Assembly (NCBI RefSeq): GCF_009857815.1
Contig: NZ_WVVW01000012.1
Coordinates: 62,001-126,000, forward strand
Reading direction: 5' to 3'
From: Pseudomaricurvus sp. HS19
GTDB lineage: Bacteria; Pseudomonadota; Gammaproteobacteria; Pseudomonadales; Cellvibrionaceae
DNA length: 64,000 nucleotides
Part shown: positions 50,016 through 59,073 of the stretch, one piece after another
Position numbering within the stretch: position 1 is the first letter of the stretch
Layout: each line of letters begins with the position of its first letter
The notes under the pieces: model-generated
What the model was told of the DNA's origin: nothing
What the model saw: only the letters and a program-made list of their open reading frames with translations
Database searches by the model: none
Translations under genes and position numbers: made by a program

Positions 50016-52601
50016 TTGGCAACCCACACCAGACGGTGGCGATGTTCTGAAGTTTTACTGCCGCTTTTGCCAGTCCTGTTCAGGATTGCCCTGCTTATCC
50101 CTCTGGCCCTGCCGGCCTATGGGATTGAGGAGTTCGAGGATAATGCGCCGGACGCCGAAGCCGGTCTCTCCGCCGAGGGCAACCTGACCGAAGGTCTCAC
50201 CCTGCCCACCATCACCCTGAAGACCGCGGAAGGAGCCCCGGTTCTCGACGGCTATGTGGAGAGCGCCTTCTGGTCCTCCAGCCCGGAAATGGACCTGCCC
50301 TGGGAGATGTTCCCCGTACGTCTGGCGCCCGCCGAGGTGACCACCCGGGTCTGGGTTCGTGTCTCTTCAACCCACGTCTATGTTGCCTTCGAGGCCGACG
50401 ATGACGACATGTCCCAATTGCGCAGCGGAGTGCGCTCCCGGGATGGCATCAAGAACGATGACTACGTCTCGGTGGTGGTGGATCCCACCGGTCGTGGTCT
50501 GCGCAAGTACGAGTTCCGGGTTAACCCCAACGGCTCTGTCTCCGATGTCCTGCAGGACACGCCCAGCGACCGCTACATCTACGACTGGGATGCACAGTGG
50601 CAAGCCGCCGCCCGTATTCATCCCCACGGCTACAGTGTGGAGATGGCCATTCCCCGGCCGCAAACCCGTATGGCCAGTGACGTGGAGTCCGCTGCCGGGG
50701 CCTTGCCACCACTGGTTATCCTGAAACGTCACCACCCGCGACGGGTCGACCGGACGCTGGGCAATGTGTTTGCGCTGATCCTGCTGGAGGATCCGACAGC
50801 GCCGACCGACCGGGAGCCGGAAACGACCACAGCGAAGGACGGTGCCGCAACAGCAGCCAATACCAATACCAGTGGTGGCGGACGCCAGTCCGGCAATGCA
50901 GGTGCGATGGACCCGGCGGAAGGGGAGGGAATCAGTAACCCGCAGGAGAAGGTACCCAAACTGACGCTGGTACCACACCTTGTCTACGACAAGAACGAGG
51001 AGCGTGATATCGGCGGCAGCTTCGAACAGGTGGATGACCAGCGACTCTATGCGCTTGGCTTCTCCATGAAGTACGCGGTCAGTGAACAGAGCTGGTTGGG
51101 TATGACGGTTAACCCCAACTACTCGGAAACCGAATCGGATATCGCCCGCGACAGCATCAACAACCAGTTTGATCCGTTCCAGCCGGAACAGCGCACCATG
51201 TTTGTGGATGTAGGGGAGTATTTCCAGACGCTTAACAAGGCGGTCTACACCCGCAATATTGTCCAACCCGATATTGCCGTCTCCTATCTGGGCAGCGGTC
51301 AGGACTACACCACCGGAGTGCTGCTGGCGCTGGACCAGCAGACCCAGATCACCATGCCCGACAACCTGGGCTCGGATACCGTCAGCGTAACCGAGGAGAG
51401 CACGGCCCTGGCGTTTAACTCGGAGCGCTACTTCGGCAAGCGCAGCCTGGGTCTGTTGGGAACCTTCCGTTCCGGAGAGGACTACCACAACGCGCTGCTG
51501 AGTGTGGCAGGTACCGGTAACCTGGGGGTGGATGACAAGGTGCGTGGCCAGCTGATGGTGTCGGACACCGAATACCCGCAACGCTTTGCCGAGGACCTGT
51601 GCAACAGCAGTGGCTGTACTACCACACCGCCGGTGGCGGATTGTGAGCTGGGTTACTGTGCGGTGAATCCGTTTGTAAAACGGGCAGAGTTTGACAGCAG
51701 TCTGCAAGGCTACAATCTGCAGTTACGCTACAAACACGATGGCCCTGAGTCCCTTTACTGGGCGCGTTATTACGACGTCTCGCCGGACTTTCGCGCCGAC
51801 CTGGGTTTTATCAAACGGGTGGATTTCCGGGCCATCAATTTTGCCTACGGCCGCAAGTGGTACTTCCGGACGGCGGAAAAAGACGAGAGCCAGTCGCGGC
51901 TGCGGGGCTACCTGGTAGCGGGGCATATGCGTTCCCACGAGGAGGACGACGCGCTGGAGACCAGTTACACCGGCTGGCTGGAGTTTCGCGGCAGTTACCA
52001 GACCACTCTGCGGGTAGGGCGCTGGTTGCGCGACCGGGCGGTCAACCGGCTCGACCAGGCGGATCTCTCCGTTGCCGACAACGCACCGATGTTCCGGGAA
52101 CAATATTGGCAGTGGTACTCCCAGACATCCCCCTTTGCTTCATGGACCCTCTATTTTGACGGTCGCTGGGGACGTACGGCGGATCCGGAAAACCTGGTGC
52201 TCGGCGACCTGCGGGAAATGATTCCAAAACTGGAGTGGTTCTCCGGTCGCCTCAGCCTGATGGCGTCCCTGACCTGGCGCAGTTTCCATGTGGATCAGGA
52301 GCGGCTCTACAAAGAGGAGTTTTTCACCTTACGGGCCATGTACTACCAGAGCCCGAAGATCACCCACCGCATGCTCTGGACACACGACCTGACCAAACGT
52401 GATATCGATCGTTGGCGAGGCAATGAGCTGGGCAAAGAGACCGATGGCATCTTTGAGTACACCGTCATCTACCAGCCGGACCCCAAGTGGAAACTGCTCA
52501 GCGGTGTGCGTTTTGAACAGGAGTATCAATCCGATGTGGATCAACGCGGGCTTACGGCACGGGAGATCTACTTCAAGGCTGAACGTATTCTGCAGTTTTA
52601 A
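50016..52601 (+). CDS. CBM9-domain outer-membrane protein (DUF5916 type)
   Basis: An 861-residue exported protein. A basic N-terminus and hydrophobic stretch (VLFRIALLIPLALPAYG) make the signal. Residues about 70-250 resemble a carbohydrate-binding family 9 fold (LDGYVESAFWSSSPEM, VYVAFEADDDDM, KNDDYVSVVVDPTGRGL). The last 500 residues look like a beta-barrel with alternating aromatic strands and a Phe end (ILQF), as in DUF5916 proteins. The start is taken as TTG at 50016 behind AGGGAAGA; TTG at 49980 is less likely. Ligand and partners are unknown. It overlaps the convergent NosR-like gene by 29 bases. Confidence 0.8.
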   Translation: MATHTRRWRCSEVLLPLLPVLFRIALLIPLALPAYGIEEFEDNAPDAEAGLSAEGNLTEGLTLPTITLKTAEGAPVLDGYVESAFWSSSPEMDLPWEMFPVRLAPAEVTTRVWVRVSSTHVYVAFEADDDDMSQLRSGVRSRDGIKNDDYVSVVVDPTGRGLRKYEFRVNPNGSVSDVLQDTPSDRYIYDWDAQWQAAARIHPHGYSVEMAIPRPQTRMASDVESAAGALPPLVILKRHHPRRVDRTLGNVFALILLEDPTAPTDREPETTTAKDGAATAANTNTSGGGRQSGNAGAMDPAEGEGISNPQEKVPKLTLVPHLVYDKNEERDIGGSFEQVDDQRLYALGFSMKYAVSEQSWLGMTVNPNYSETESDIARDSINNQFDPFQPEQRTMFVDVGEYFQTLNKAVYTRNIVQPDIAVSYLGSGQDYTTGVLLALDQQTQITMPDNLGSDTVSVTEESTALAFNSERYFGKRSLGLLGTFRSGEDYHNALLSVAGTGNLGVDDKVRGQLMVSDTEYPQRFAEDLCNSSGCTTTPPVADCELGYCAVNPFVKRAEFDSSLQGYNLQLRYKHDGPESLYWARYYDVSPDFRADLGFIKRVDFRAINFAYGRKWYFRTAEKDESQSRLRGYLVAGHMRSHEEDDALETSYTGWLEFRGSYQTTLRVGRWLRDRAVNRLDQADLSVADNAPMFREQYWQWYSQTSPFASWTLYFDGRWGRTADPENLVLGDLREMIPKLEWFSGRLSLMASLTWRSFHVDQERLYKEEFFTLRAMYYQSPKITHRMLWTHDLTKRDIDRWRGNELGKETDGIFEYTVIYQPDPKWKLLSGVRFEQEYQSDVDQRGLTAREIYFKAERILQF

Positions 52602-54732
52602 CCTGGTTGGCCGACTGCGCCCTTTTGGTTGCACTGCGTTGTGGGGCACATTGGTTGGCATCCTCCAGGATAACCACACACTCGAGACACTGAATACATT
52701 CGTTGTAATCAATATCTCCACCCGGTGCTATGGCCTGAATGCCGCAGCGGCGACGGCAGAGCTGGCAGGGGGAGCCGCACTCGCTGCGACGTTGCAGCCA
52801 CTCGAAACGGTGCAGCTTGCCCGCCAGAGCCAGAAAGGCGCCCAGAGGGCAGAGGTAGCGGCAATAGAACTTATGCACGAACAGTCCCGCCCCCAGTAAC
52901 AGCAACGCGTAAACCACAAACGGCCACTCGCGCACAAACCCCAGGGTTACCGCGGTCTTGAAGGGCTCTACTTCTGCCGCTTTTTCCGCAGCGGTAATCG
53001 ATACCAGTGCTGTCCCCAGCAGCCCCGCCAGCAACAGGTATTTCACCCACAGCAGTCGTTGGTGCAGGCGCTCCGGAATACGCCACTGGCGAATGCGCAG
53101 CCGTTGCGCCAGCAGGGCGGTCCACTCCTGCATCACCCCGAAGGGACAGAGCCAGCCGCAGAAGAGCCCACGGCCCCACAACAGCAGTGTCACCAGTACG
53201 TAGAGCCAGAGAATCAGGATGACGGGATCCAGCAGGTAGACGCTCAGATCAAAATCTTTCTGCAGAGCCAGCAGCAGGGGATAGATATTCACCACCGACA
53301 ACTGGCCCTGTGCATGGAAGCCGATAAACAGCAGGGTAAAGGCAAGAAAGCCGTGACGGATGCGGAAGAAGCGCGGTGCCGGAGTAATCAGGGCTTGCTG
53401 GCGGATAAAGAGCAGGGTCAGCAGGGCCAGTCCGGCCAACAGGATGGCAATCTCCGGCAGTCGTCCCATCCACAGTTTGATCCAGGGTTTATCCCGCCAG
53501 CTGGACCGGGCCTGCTCAACCACTTCGAACAGTGTGGCGGGTAGGGAGTGAGTGTCACTGAAGGTGGCGGAGACGGAGCTGAGGTGATTTTTGCGAACGT
53601 TAATGGTCAGTGTCAGTTGCGTCGGCGCGGATGGATTAAAGCCCGCCTGGGGGCGGATACGAAACAGCCGCAGGTTATCCGAAAATGGTACGTCACTGCT
53701 TAACCGAGGCTCGGTGATGTGAAAAAAGTTGAGGTCACGAATGCCGATAGGCAGCGACTGTTGCGACAGGCTGACCCGGGCCGGCGCGGTGCCGGGACGG
53801 AACTCCTCCCCCAGGTAGTCATAGAGTCCGGTGGAGAAGAGAGCAATGGCGTGCTCACCGGGTTCCAGCTTTTGCAGCAGTCGCTGGTAATCGCTGTCGC
53901 CGAGGAAGTTGCGACCCACCAGAGGGGGATTGAGGTAGAGCAGGTAGAGGGTGAGTACGGCTTCATCGGAGCCTGCTGTACTGGACTCGGACGCCAGGTC
54001 GGTGCCGGGCAGGGCTTGCTGCAACTGCCGTGGGCTGATGATGAGTCGTTGCACCAGCCCCTGTTCCAGCAGCTGCGGCCAGCCCATGGGGGTGAAGTTG
54101 TCCTGCCGTATCCGTACGGCTGCCACCTGGGCAAAGTCAGCAATGACCTGTCGCGCCACTTCACGGGCGGCAGAGATAATGGTGTCGTTGATAACCATCA
54201 CCGATACCGTGGCTTTGGTGATGCCATCGAAATAGACGTTGCTGTCGCTGGCGCTGCTGTCCGCCTTGCCGTCGATGATGATGCGTTCCGACAGGCGGTG
54301 TCCCCGGTACTGGTCAACAAACTGCAGCAGTGGTTCCGGTCCCAGCCCGTGCAGGAAGATCGGCTCATGGTGATGCAGTATCTGCAGCCCCTGCAGCGAT
54401 CCTTTGGTGTCCATGCCGATCAGCAGGTTAATGCGTTCGCCGGAAAAGCCCTTCAGGTCCACGTGGTCGTTGCTCACCAGGGCGTAGCCGATGACTTCGT
54501 TCAGCTGGTAGGCCACCCGGATCGGGCGGCCTTCGGCCTCGGCGGCAAAGCGGGTAGCGCTGGGAAAAAACTGCCGCAGGGCATCATCGTAACGTCCCTC
54601 CTGCACACCGGAAGCAGCGACAGTGAACTGCGCCACCAACAGCAGTAGTCCGGCACACCAGACAGCCGTCAGTCGCCGCAGCAGCGGTGGCTGGAGAGCG
54701 CGCGAACAGGGCCACATTGAGAGGAGTCTCAT
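52573..54732 (-). CDS. NosR/NirI-like FMN-binding and 4Fe-4S membrane protein
   Basis: A 719-residue protein. Residues about 40-200 hold a periplasmic FMN-binding domain; the Thr site is likely in FDGITKATVSVMVINDTI. Membrane helices follow, with two CxxxCP motifs (CGWLCPFGVMQEW, CRYLCPLGAFLAL), and a C-terminal ferredoxin-like part with CGSPCQLCRRRC and CIQCLECVVI. The layout matches NosR/NirI. No denitrification gene is present; it sits beside a TonB receptor and PQQ genes instead, so a role in electron transfer or signalling for alcohol oxidation is inferred. It is divergent from the TonB receptor. Confidence 0.88.
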   Translation of the reverse strand: MRLLSMWPCSRALQPPLLRRLTAVWCAGLLLLVAQFTVAASGVQEGRYDDALRQFFPSATRFAAEAEGRPIRVAYQLNEVIGYALVSNDHVDLKGFSGERINLLIGMDTKGSLQGLQILHHHEPIFLHGLGPEPLLQFVDQYRGHRLSERIIIDGKADSSASDSNVYFDGITKATVSVMVINDTIISAAREVARQVIADFAQVAAVRIRQDNFTPMGWPQLLEQGLVQRLIISPRQLQQALPGTDLASESSTAGSDEAVLTLYLLYLNPPLVGRNFLGDSDYQRLLQKLEPGEHAIALFSTGLYDYLGEEFRPGTAPARVSLSQQSLPIGIRDLNFFHITEPRLSSDVPFSDNLRLFRIRPQAGFNPSAPTQLTLTINVRKNHLSSVSATFSDTHSLPATLFEVVEQARSSWRDKPWIKLWMGRLPEIAILLAGLALLTLLFIRQQALITPAPRFFRIRHGFLAFTLLFIGFHAQGQLSVVNIYPLLLALQKDFDLSVYLLDPVILILWLYVLVTLLLWGRGLFCGWLCPFGVMQEWTALLAQRLRIRQWRIPERLHQRLLWVKYLLLAGLLGTALVSITAAEKAAEVEPFKTAVTLGFVREWPFVVYALLLLGAGLFVHKFYCRYLCPLGAFLALAGKLHRFEWLQRRSECGSPCQLCRRRCGIQAIAPGGDIDYNECIQCLECVVILEDANQCAPQRSATKRAQSANQVKTAEYVQP

Positions 54733-54788
54733 GGCTCCAGTGTGCGCGTTTGCGGCCTCCTCCCCTATACCACCAGTGGCGGGGTTGC

Positions 54789-54870
54789 TTACGACTTTGG
54801 TCGTTTTTTGGCATCAGATTATGGGCAGGCGCGAAGACAACGGGCGAAAAAAACGCTACCAAAGTCGTAA
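54789..54870. promoter_or_regulatory. Inverted pair of ACCAAAGTCGTAA sites in the NosR-like/TonB gap
   Basis: TTACGACTTTGGT (54789-54801) and ACCAAAGTCGTAA (54858-54870) are perfect 13-bp inverted copies 56 bases apart. Each is oriented towards its own gene, as expected for divergent promoters under one activator. They resemble the CCAAAGTAC sites before the aldehyde dehydrogenase and pqqA. The rest of the 322-base gap shows no gene. Confidence 0.65.
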
Positions 54871-55054
54871 ATTTCTGCAGGGACATTAGACCTTACTGCC
54901 AATTGTCGCAGAGCCTCGCTCCGCTAGCATGAAGGCACAGAGAGAAGGCTTCCGGCAAGGCACTGATCCGCCGTGTACTGACAACTAACCGCAGGCACGT
55001 AAGCACCGCCGGAACCAGCAATAAGCCAGCAATAAGAAAGGCGGCGACCTGCCC

Positions 55055-57340
55055 ATGACAATTTTCAGACAATCCCTAGCCTCGTTAATGGGAGGCTGTG
55101 TAGCCCTGCCGGCGCTGGCGCAATTCGAGTACGGCCAGACAACCTTCGCCTATCTGGAAGAGATAGAAATTGTGGGTACCACGCCCATGGTGGTGGGGCA
55201 GGTGGATGGCAGTGAGCCCTTTCATGTGCAGGTATTCTCTGCCGAAGATCTGGAAAAGGTAGAGGGCTATTCGGTATCCCGCTTCCTTGATCGCCAGGCA
55301 GCATCGGTTAGCGTCAACGATGCCCAGAACAATGTCCTGCAGCCCGACATCCGCTTTCGCGGTTACTCCGCTTCACCGCTACTGGGCGTCTCCCAGGGTG
55401 TGGCTGTCTACTTTAGCGGTGTGCGCATCAATGAAAGCTTTGGCGATACCGTCAACTGGGACCTGCTGCCGGCGTCGGCGGTAAAACGTATGGGGCTGGT
55501 GGCGGGCTCCAACCCCATTTACGGACAGAATGCCCTGGGCGGCGCACTGGTGATGGAGGGTAAGAACGCGTTCAATACCGAAGATGGCGAGCTGTCCCTG
55601 GCGGCCTCTTCCTGGCAGGGGCGCCAGGTCACCCTGGCCGACGGCGTTCGCAATGAGCACTGGGGACTCTTTGTTTCGGCGGATTATTTTGCCGAGGATG
55701 GCTGGCGCGATTATTCGGACAGCGAGGCGGCCAGTGTCTATTCCGTGCTCAGCAACCGCCACGACAGTGGCAACCTGGATCTCTCCTGGTTGTGGGCCGA
55801 TACCCGCATGCAGGGAAATGGCGCTTCCCCCACGGGACTGCTGGAACAGGATCGGGAAGCGGTCTTTACCCATCCCGATCGCACCGAAAACCGGCTCAAT
55901 ATGTTCACTCTAAATAGCCGGGAAGATCTCAGCTACAACAGCTGGCTGGCGGCAACGATTTTTTACCGCGACCTGCAGACCGACAGCTTTAATGGCGATG
56001 GCAGTGATAATGAAGAGTGCCCCGGCACCCAGCTGCTGTGTGAGGAAGAGGGTGGGGTCTTCGAACAGCTGGAAGACCAGTTTGGCCGGCCGGTCAGTGC
56101 CGGCTTTGATGCCATCAACAACATCAGTCGCCGCGACCAGCAGAGCTGGGGCGCGTCGCTGCAGTGGAACAAAACGGCCCACACATGGGGTGGTTTACAT
56201 CATCTGGGTATTGGTGGTGACTACTTTGCCGGGCGTACCCGATTTACCTCTGGGGTGGAGTACGCGGCGCTGACGGAGGAGCGATCCACCACACGTTCCG
56301 GTCTGTACAATCCGGAGGAGGGCAACCGCCTGGATGCCACCCAGGATATGTTTGCGCTCTGGATCAGCGACACCATCGAAATATCGGAGCAGTGGCAGCT
56401 GCTGCTGGGGCTGCGTTACAACCGGGTCAAGGTGTCTGCCGATGATCGCAGTGGGCAGCGACCGGAATTAACAGCTACCCATCACTACAATCGCCTCAAT
56501 GGCGGTGCCGGGCTCTCCTGGTCCTTTTCAGAAAACATGACCGCCTACGCCGGTTTGTACCAAACCTCCCGGGCGCCTTCACCGGTGGAGCTGGCCTGTT
56601 CCCACGAAGACGCACCCTGCAACCTGCCTAACACCTTTCTGGCTGATCCACCCCTGAAAGACATTGTGGCGCGCAGTGCGGAAGTGGGCTTGCGGGGGCG
56701 GGGCGAGCACAGCCAGTGGCACCTGGGACTGTTCCATACCCGTAACCGTAACGACATCCACTTCCAGACCACTGGCGGTGTCTCTTCCAACCAGGGTTTC
56801 TTCCGCAACATTGGCGACACCGTATTCCAGGGCGTGGAAGCCAGCTATGGCTGGACCCGGGATGCGCTCTCCATGGAGTGGCAGTACAGCTGGGTGGAGG
56901 CGACCTACCGGGATGAGTTCCAGTCGTTCTCACCAAACCATCCCGATGCCAATGGCGGCGCGCTGCCGGTGGAGTCCGGTAATCACCTGCCGGGGATTCC
57001 GGAGCACACTGTCCGCTGGTTGCTGGATTACCAGTGGAGCGACGATTTGCAATCCGGCTTCGATGTGACTGCCAGCAGTGGCGTCTACCTGCGTGGGGAT
57101 GAGGCTAATCTCGACGAGCGTACCGACAGCTATTGGGTTGCCAACGCCTGGGTAAGTTGGCAGTTGTTGCAGGACGTAGCGCTGAAGTTTGAAGTCAGCA
57201 ACCTGTTTGATCGCGAGTACGAGCGTTTCGGTCTCTATGGCGAGCCGGACGAGGTGATCGATAATATTGATGATGACCCGCGTTTTCTCAGTCCCGCTGC
57301 TCCCCGCTCCCTCTCTCTCTCCCTGCAGTTGCGCTGGTAA
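55055..57340 (+). CDS. TonB-dependent outer-membrane receptor
   Basis: A 761-residue receptor. A signal peptide (end near ALA, residue 22) is followed by a TonB-box-like region, the plug (about 45-160, with VYFSGVRINESFGDTVNWDL and GSNPIYGQNALGGALVM) and a barrel ending SLSLQLRW with a final aromatic. It would import a siderophore-like or other scarce ligand; in a PQQ/alcohol block a rare-earth or PQQ-related ligand is a possibility only. ATG at 55055. Shares a divergent control region with the NosR-like gene. Confidence 0.92.
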   Translation: MTIFRQSLASLMGGCVALPALAQFEYGQTTFAYLEEIEIVGTTPMVVGQVDGSEPFHVQVFSAEDLEKVEGYSVSRFLDRQAASVSVNDAQNNVLQPDIRFRGYSASPLLGVSQGVAVYFSGVRINESFGDTVNWDLLPASAVKRMGLVAGSNPIYGQNALGGALVMEGKNAFNTEDGELSLAASSWQGRQVTLADGVRNEHWGLFVSADYFAEDGWRDYSDSEAASVYSVLSNRHDSGNLDLSWLWADTRMQGNGASPTGLLEQDREAVFTHPDRTENRLNMFTLNSREDLSYNSWLAATIFYRDLQTDSFNGDGSDNEECPGTQLLCEEEGGVFEQLEDQFGRPVSAGFDAINNISRRDQQSWGASLQWNKTAHTWGGLHHLGIGGDYFAGRTRFTSGVEYAALTEERSTTRSGLYNPEEGNRLDATQDMFALWISDTIEISEQWQLLLGLRYNRVKVSADDRSGQRPELTATHHYNRLNGGAGLSWSFSENMTAYAGLYQTSRAPSPVELACSHEDAPCNLPNTFLADPPLKDIVARSAEVGLRGRGEHSQWHLGLFHTRNRNDIHFQTTGGVSSNQGFFRNIGDTVFQGVEASYGWTRDALSMEWQYSWVEATYRDEFQSFSPNHPDANGGALPVESGNHLPGIPEHTVRWLLDYQWSDDLQSGFDVTASSGVYLRGDEANLDERTDSYWVANAWVSWQLLQDVALKFEVSNLFDREYERFGLYGEPDEVIDNIDDDPRFLSPAAPRSLSLSLQLRW

Positions 57341-57607
57341 TTTGCCAGCGCAACTCCACTTCGCGTTGCCGTTTTAATTTTCCGGCAACCAATACTTTTC
57401 TGCGCCTTTGGTGCTGCCACCTTGGCAGCAGTTTCCCTCTGACTAAATGACCACTTTTTTTGCCGCTTGGTCGTATGTGCTTCCTGTTGGTCGCGCGTCA
57501 TTCTGTATCCGTCGAAGCAAGACACGGTCACTCACACTGAAGGTCGCTCTGGCGCCGCAGGACGAGCCGTTGAATAAAAATCAGATAATGGAAACTCAGG
57601 AGACGTC

Positions 57608-58786
57608 ATGAAAAGATCGACAATAAATCAGTGCATGATCTCTGGCGCTGCGGCGATGGTGCTGAGCATGCCCGGTCAGGCAGCTGTAGAGCTTTACAAT
57701 ACCGACGAAACCAAGGTGTCTGTGGATGCCTCCTTCAATACCTTCTACGTGCGCAGCGATTCCGACAACGAAATCGCGGATACCGATCGCACGCAGTCGC
57801 GGGTGAAAATGGGCCTGCTGCCCAACTGGATTGGTTTCAACTTCAGCAAAAAGATAGACGATCTCACCGTCGGCGGCCGCTCCTCCTTCTGGGTCACCAT
57901 CAACGACAGTGACACCGGCATCACCAGTACCGGTATCGATGTGCGCCAGTTCTACGGCACCGTGGATGGCAGCTGGGGTCAGATCCTGTTTGGTAAGGAC
58001 TTTACCCTGTTCAGTCGCTCCAACATTTTTCTCGATGAGATGCTGATGGGTTACGGCGCCGTTAACGATACCCTCGGGTTGATCGATGGCCAGGGCGTCT
58101 CCTTCGGCCACATTGGCAGCGGTTACTTCTATCCGTTCCCCCATTCCCAGATCACCTACCGCACACCGGATATGGGTGGCTTCAAGGTAGCTGTGGGTAT
58201 TGTGGATCCGGGTAATGCCACCACCGATACCGGTGCCGGTCGCACCAGTGAAGAGGAGAATCCCCGCTTCGAGGCTGAGGCCACTTTCCACACCGCCATT
58301 GGTGACAACAGTGCCGTCACCGCCTGGTTGGGTTTCCTGCAGCAGAGCTCCGAAAGCCAGGATCCGGCGGTAGACGATGTGGATTCCCTGGGCACCTCTT
58401 ACGGTGTGAAGGTGAAGCTGGGTGGCCTGTCGCTGCACGCGTCCGGTTTCCAGGGTGAAGGGCTCGGCTTGCTGCTCGGCCCCGGTACCGATGCGGGACT
58501 GGGCCTGCAGGGGCTGATCTCCGAGAACGGTGAGGAAGTGGACAGCGATGGCTACGTGGCGCAGGCCTCCTACGCCTTCGGCAGTGAGCGCTTTGTGGTC
58601 TCCTACGGTGAAACCACGGTAGAGACTGCCACTGAGTGGAACAATGAGACCTCCCAGATCGCCTGGTTCCACGACGTCAACTCCGTGCTGCGCACCGTGG
58701 TGGAGTACAACATCAACACACTGGCAATCGGCTCGGCGGAAGAAGAGACCAAAACAGTCGCTCTCGGCCTGATCGCCAACTTCTGA
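57608..58786 (+). CDS. Gram-negative porin
   Basis: A 392-residue outer-membrane porin. A signal peptide (end near GQA-AVE, residue 25) is followed by short alternating strands (NTFYVRSDSDNEIADTDRTQ, SWGQILFGKDFTLF) and a typical terminal strand KTVALGLIANF ending in Phe. The start has CAGGAGACGTC upstream of the ATG. The gene lies between the TonB receptor and the aldehyde dehydrogenase and may admit the alcohol substrate; that is inference. Confidence 0.88.
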   Translation: MKRSTINQCMISGAAAMVLSMPGQAAVELYNTDETKVSVDASFNTFYVRSDSDNEIADTDRTQSRVKMGLLPNWIGFNFSKKIDDLTVGGRSSFWVTINDSDTGITSTGIDVRQFYGTVDGSWGQILFGKDFTLFSRSNIFLDEMLMGYGAVNDTLGLIDGQGVSFGHIGSGYFYPFPHSQITYRTPDMGGFKVAVGIVDPGNATTDTGAGRTSEEENPRFEAEATFHTAIGDNSAVTAWLGFLQQSSESQDPAVDDVDSLGTSYGVKVKLGGLSLHASGFQGEGLGLLLGPGTDAGLGLQGLISENGEEVDSDGYVAQASYAFGSERFVVSYGETTVETATEWNNETSQIAWFHDVNSVLRTVVEYNINTLAIGSAEEETKTVALGLIANF

Positions 58787-58810
58787 TTGTCAGCACACAG
58801 GTTGGGTGTT

Positions 58811-58850
58811 TGCCGGGCTCTCTGATCCTTTCCCCAGAAGCCCGGTCTTT
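58811..58850 (+). terminator. Terminator after the porin
   Basis: CCGGGCT (58813) and AGCCCGG (58839) form a 7-bp stem with a 19-base loop, then TCTTTTTTA. It is 25 bases past the porin stop. Confidence 0.75.
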
Positions 58851-58957
58851 TTTACCCGGACTGCGAAGAGATCGTGGGCGACCTGAGTGAGAGCAGTACG
58901 GCTTCAGGTGCCACTTTCCCACCCAGTATCTACAACTAAATGATTAGAACCATGCAC

Positions 58958-58998
58958 ACCAAAGTACACTTATGCCGCCCAAGGGTCAGGCCTAGTAT
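58958..58998 (+). promoter_or_regulatory. CCAAAGTAC-type promoter of the aldehyde dehydrogenase
   Basis: ACCAAAGTACAC at 58958-58969 and a -10-like CTAGTAT at 58992-58998; the gap from ACCAAAG to CTAGTAT is 27 bases, the same as at pqqA. The activator site would sit near -40. Confidence 0.55.
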
Positions 58999-59073
58999 GA
59001 AGGTGTCCGGTTCTGCCGCGAAGGGATCCCCGAGAGAGATCCCCACCCGACACCTACTAAGAGGTTAATAATC

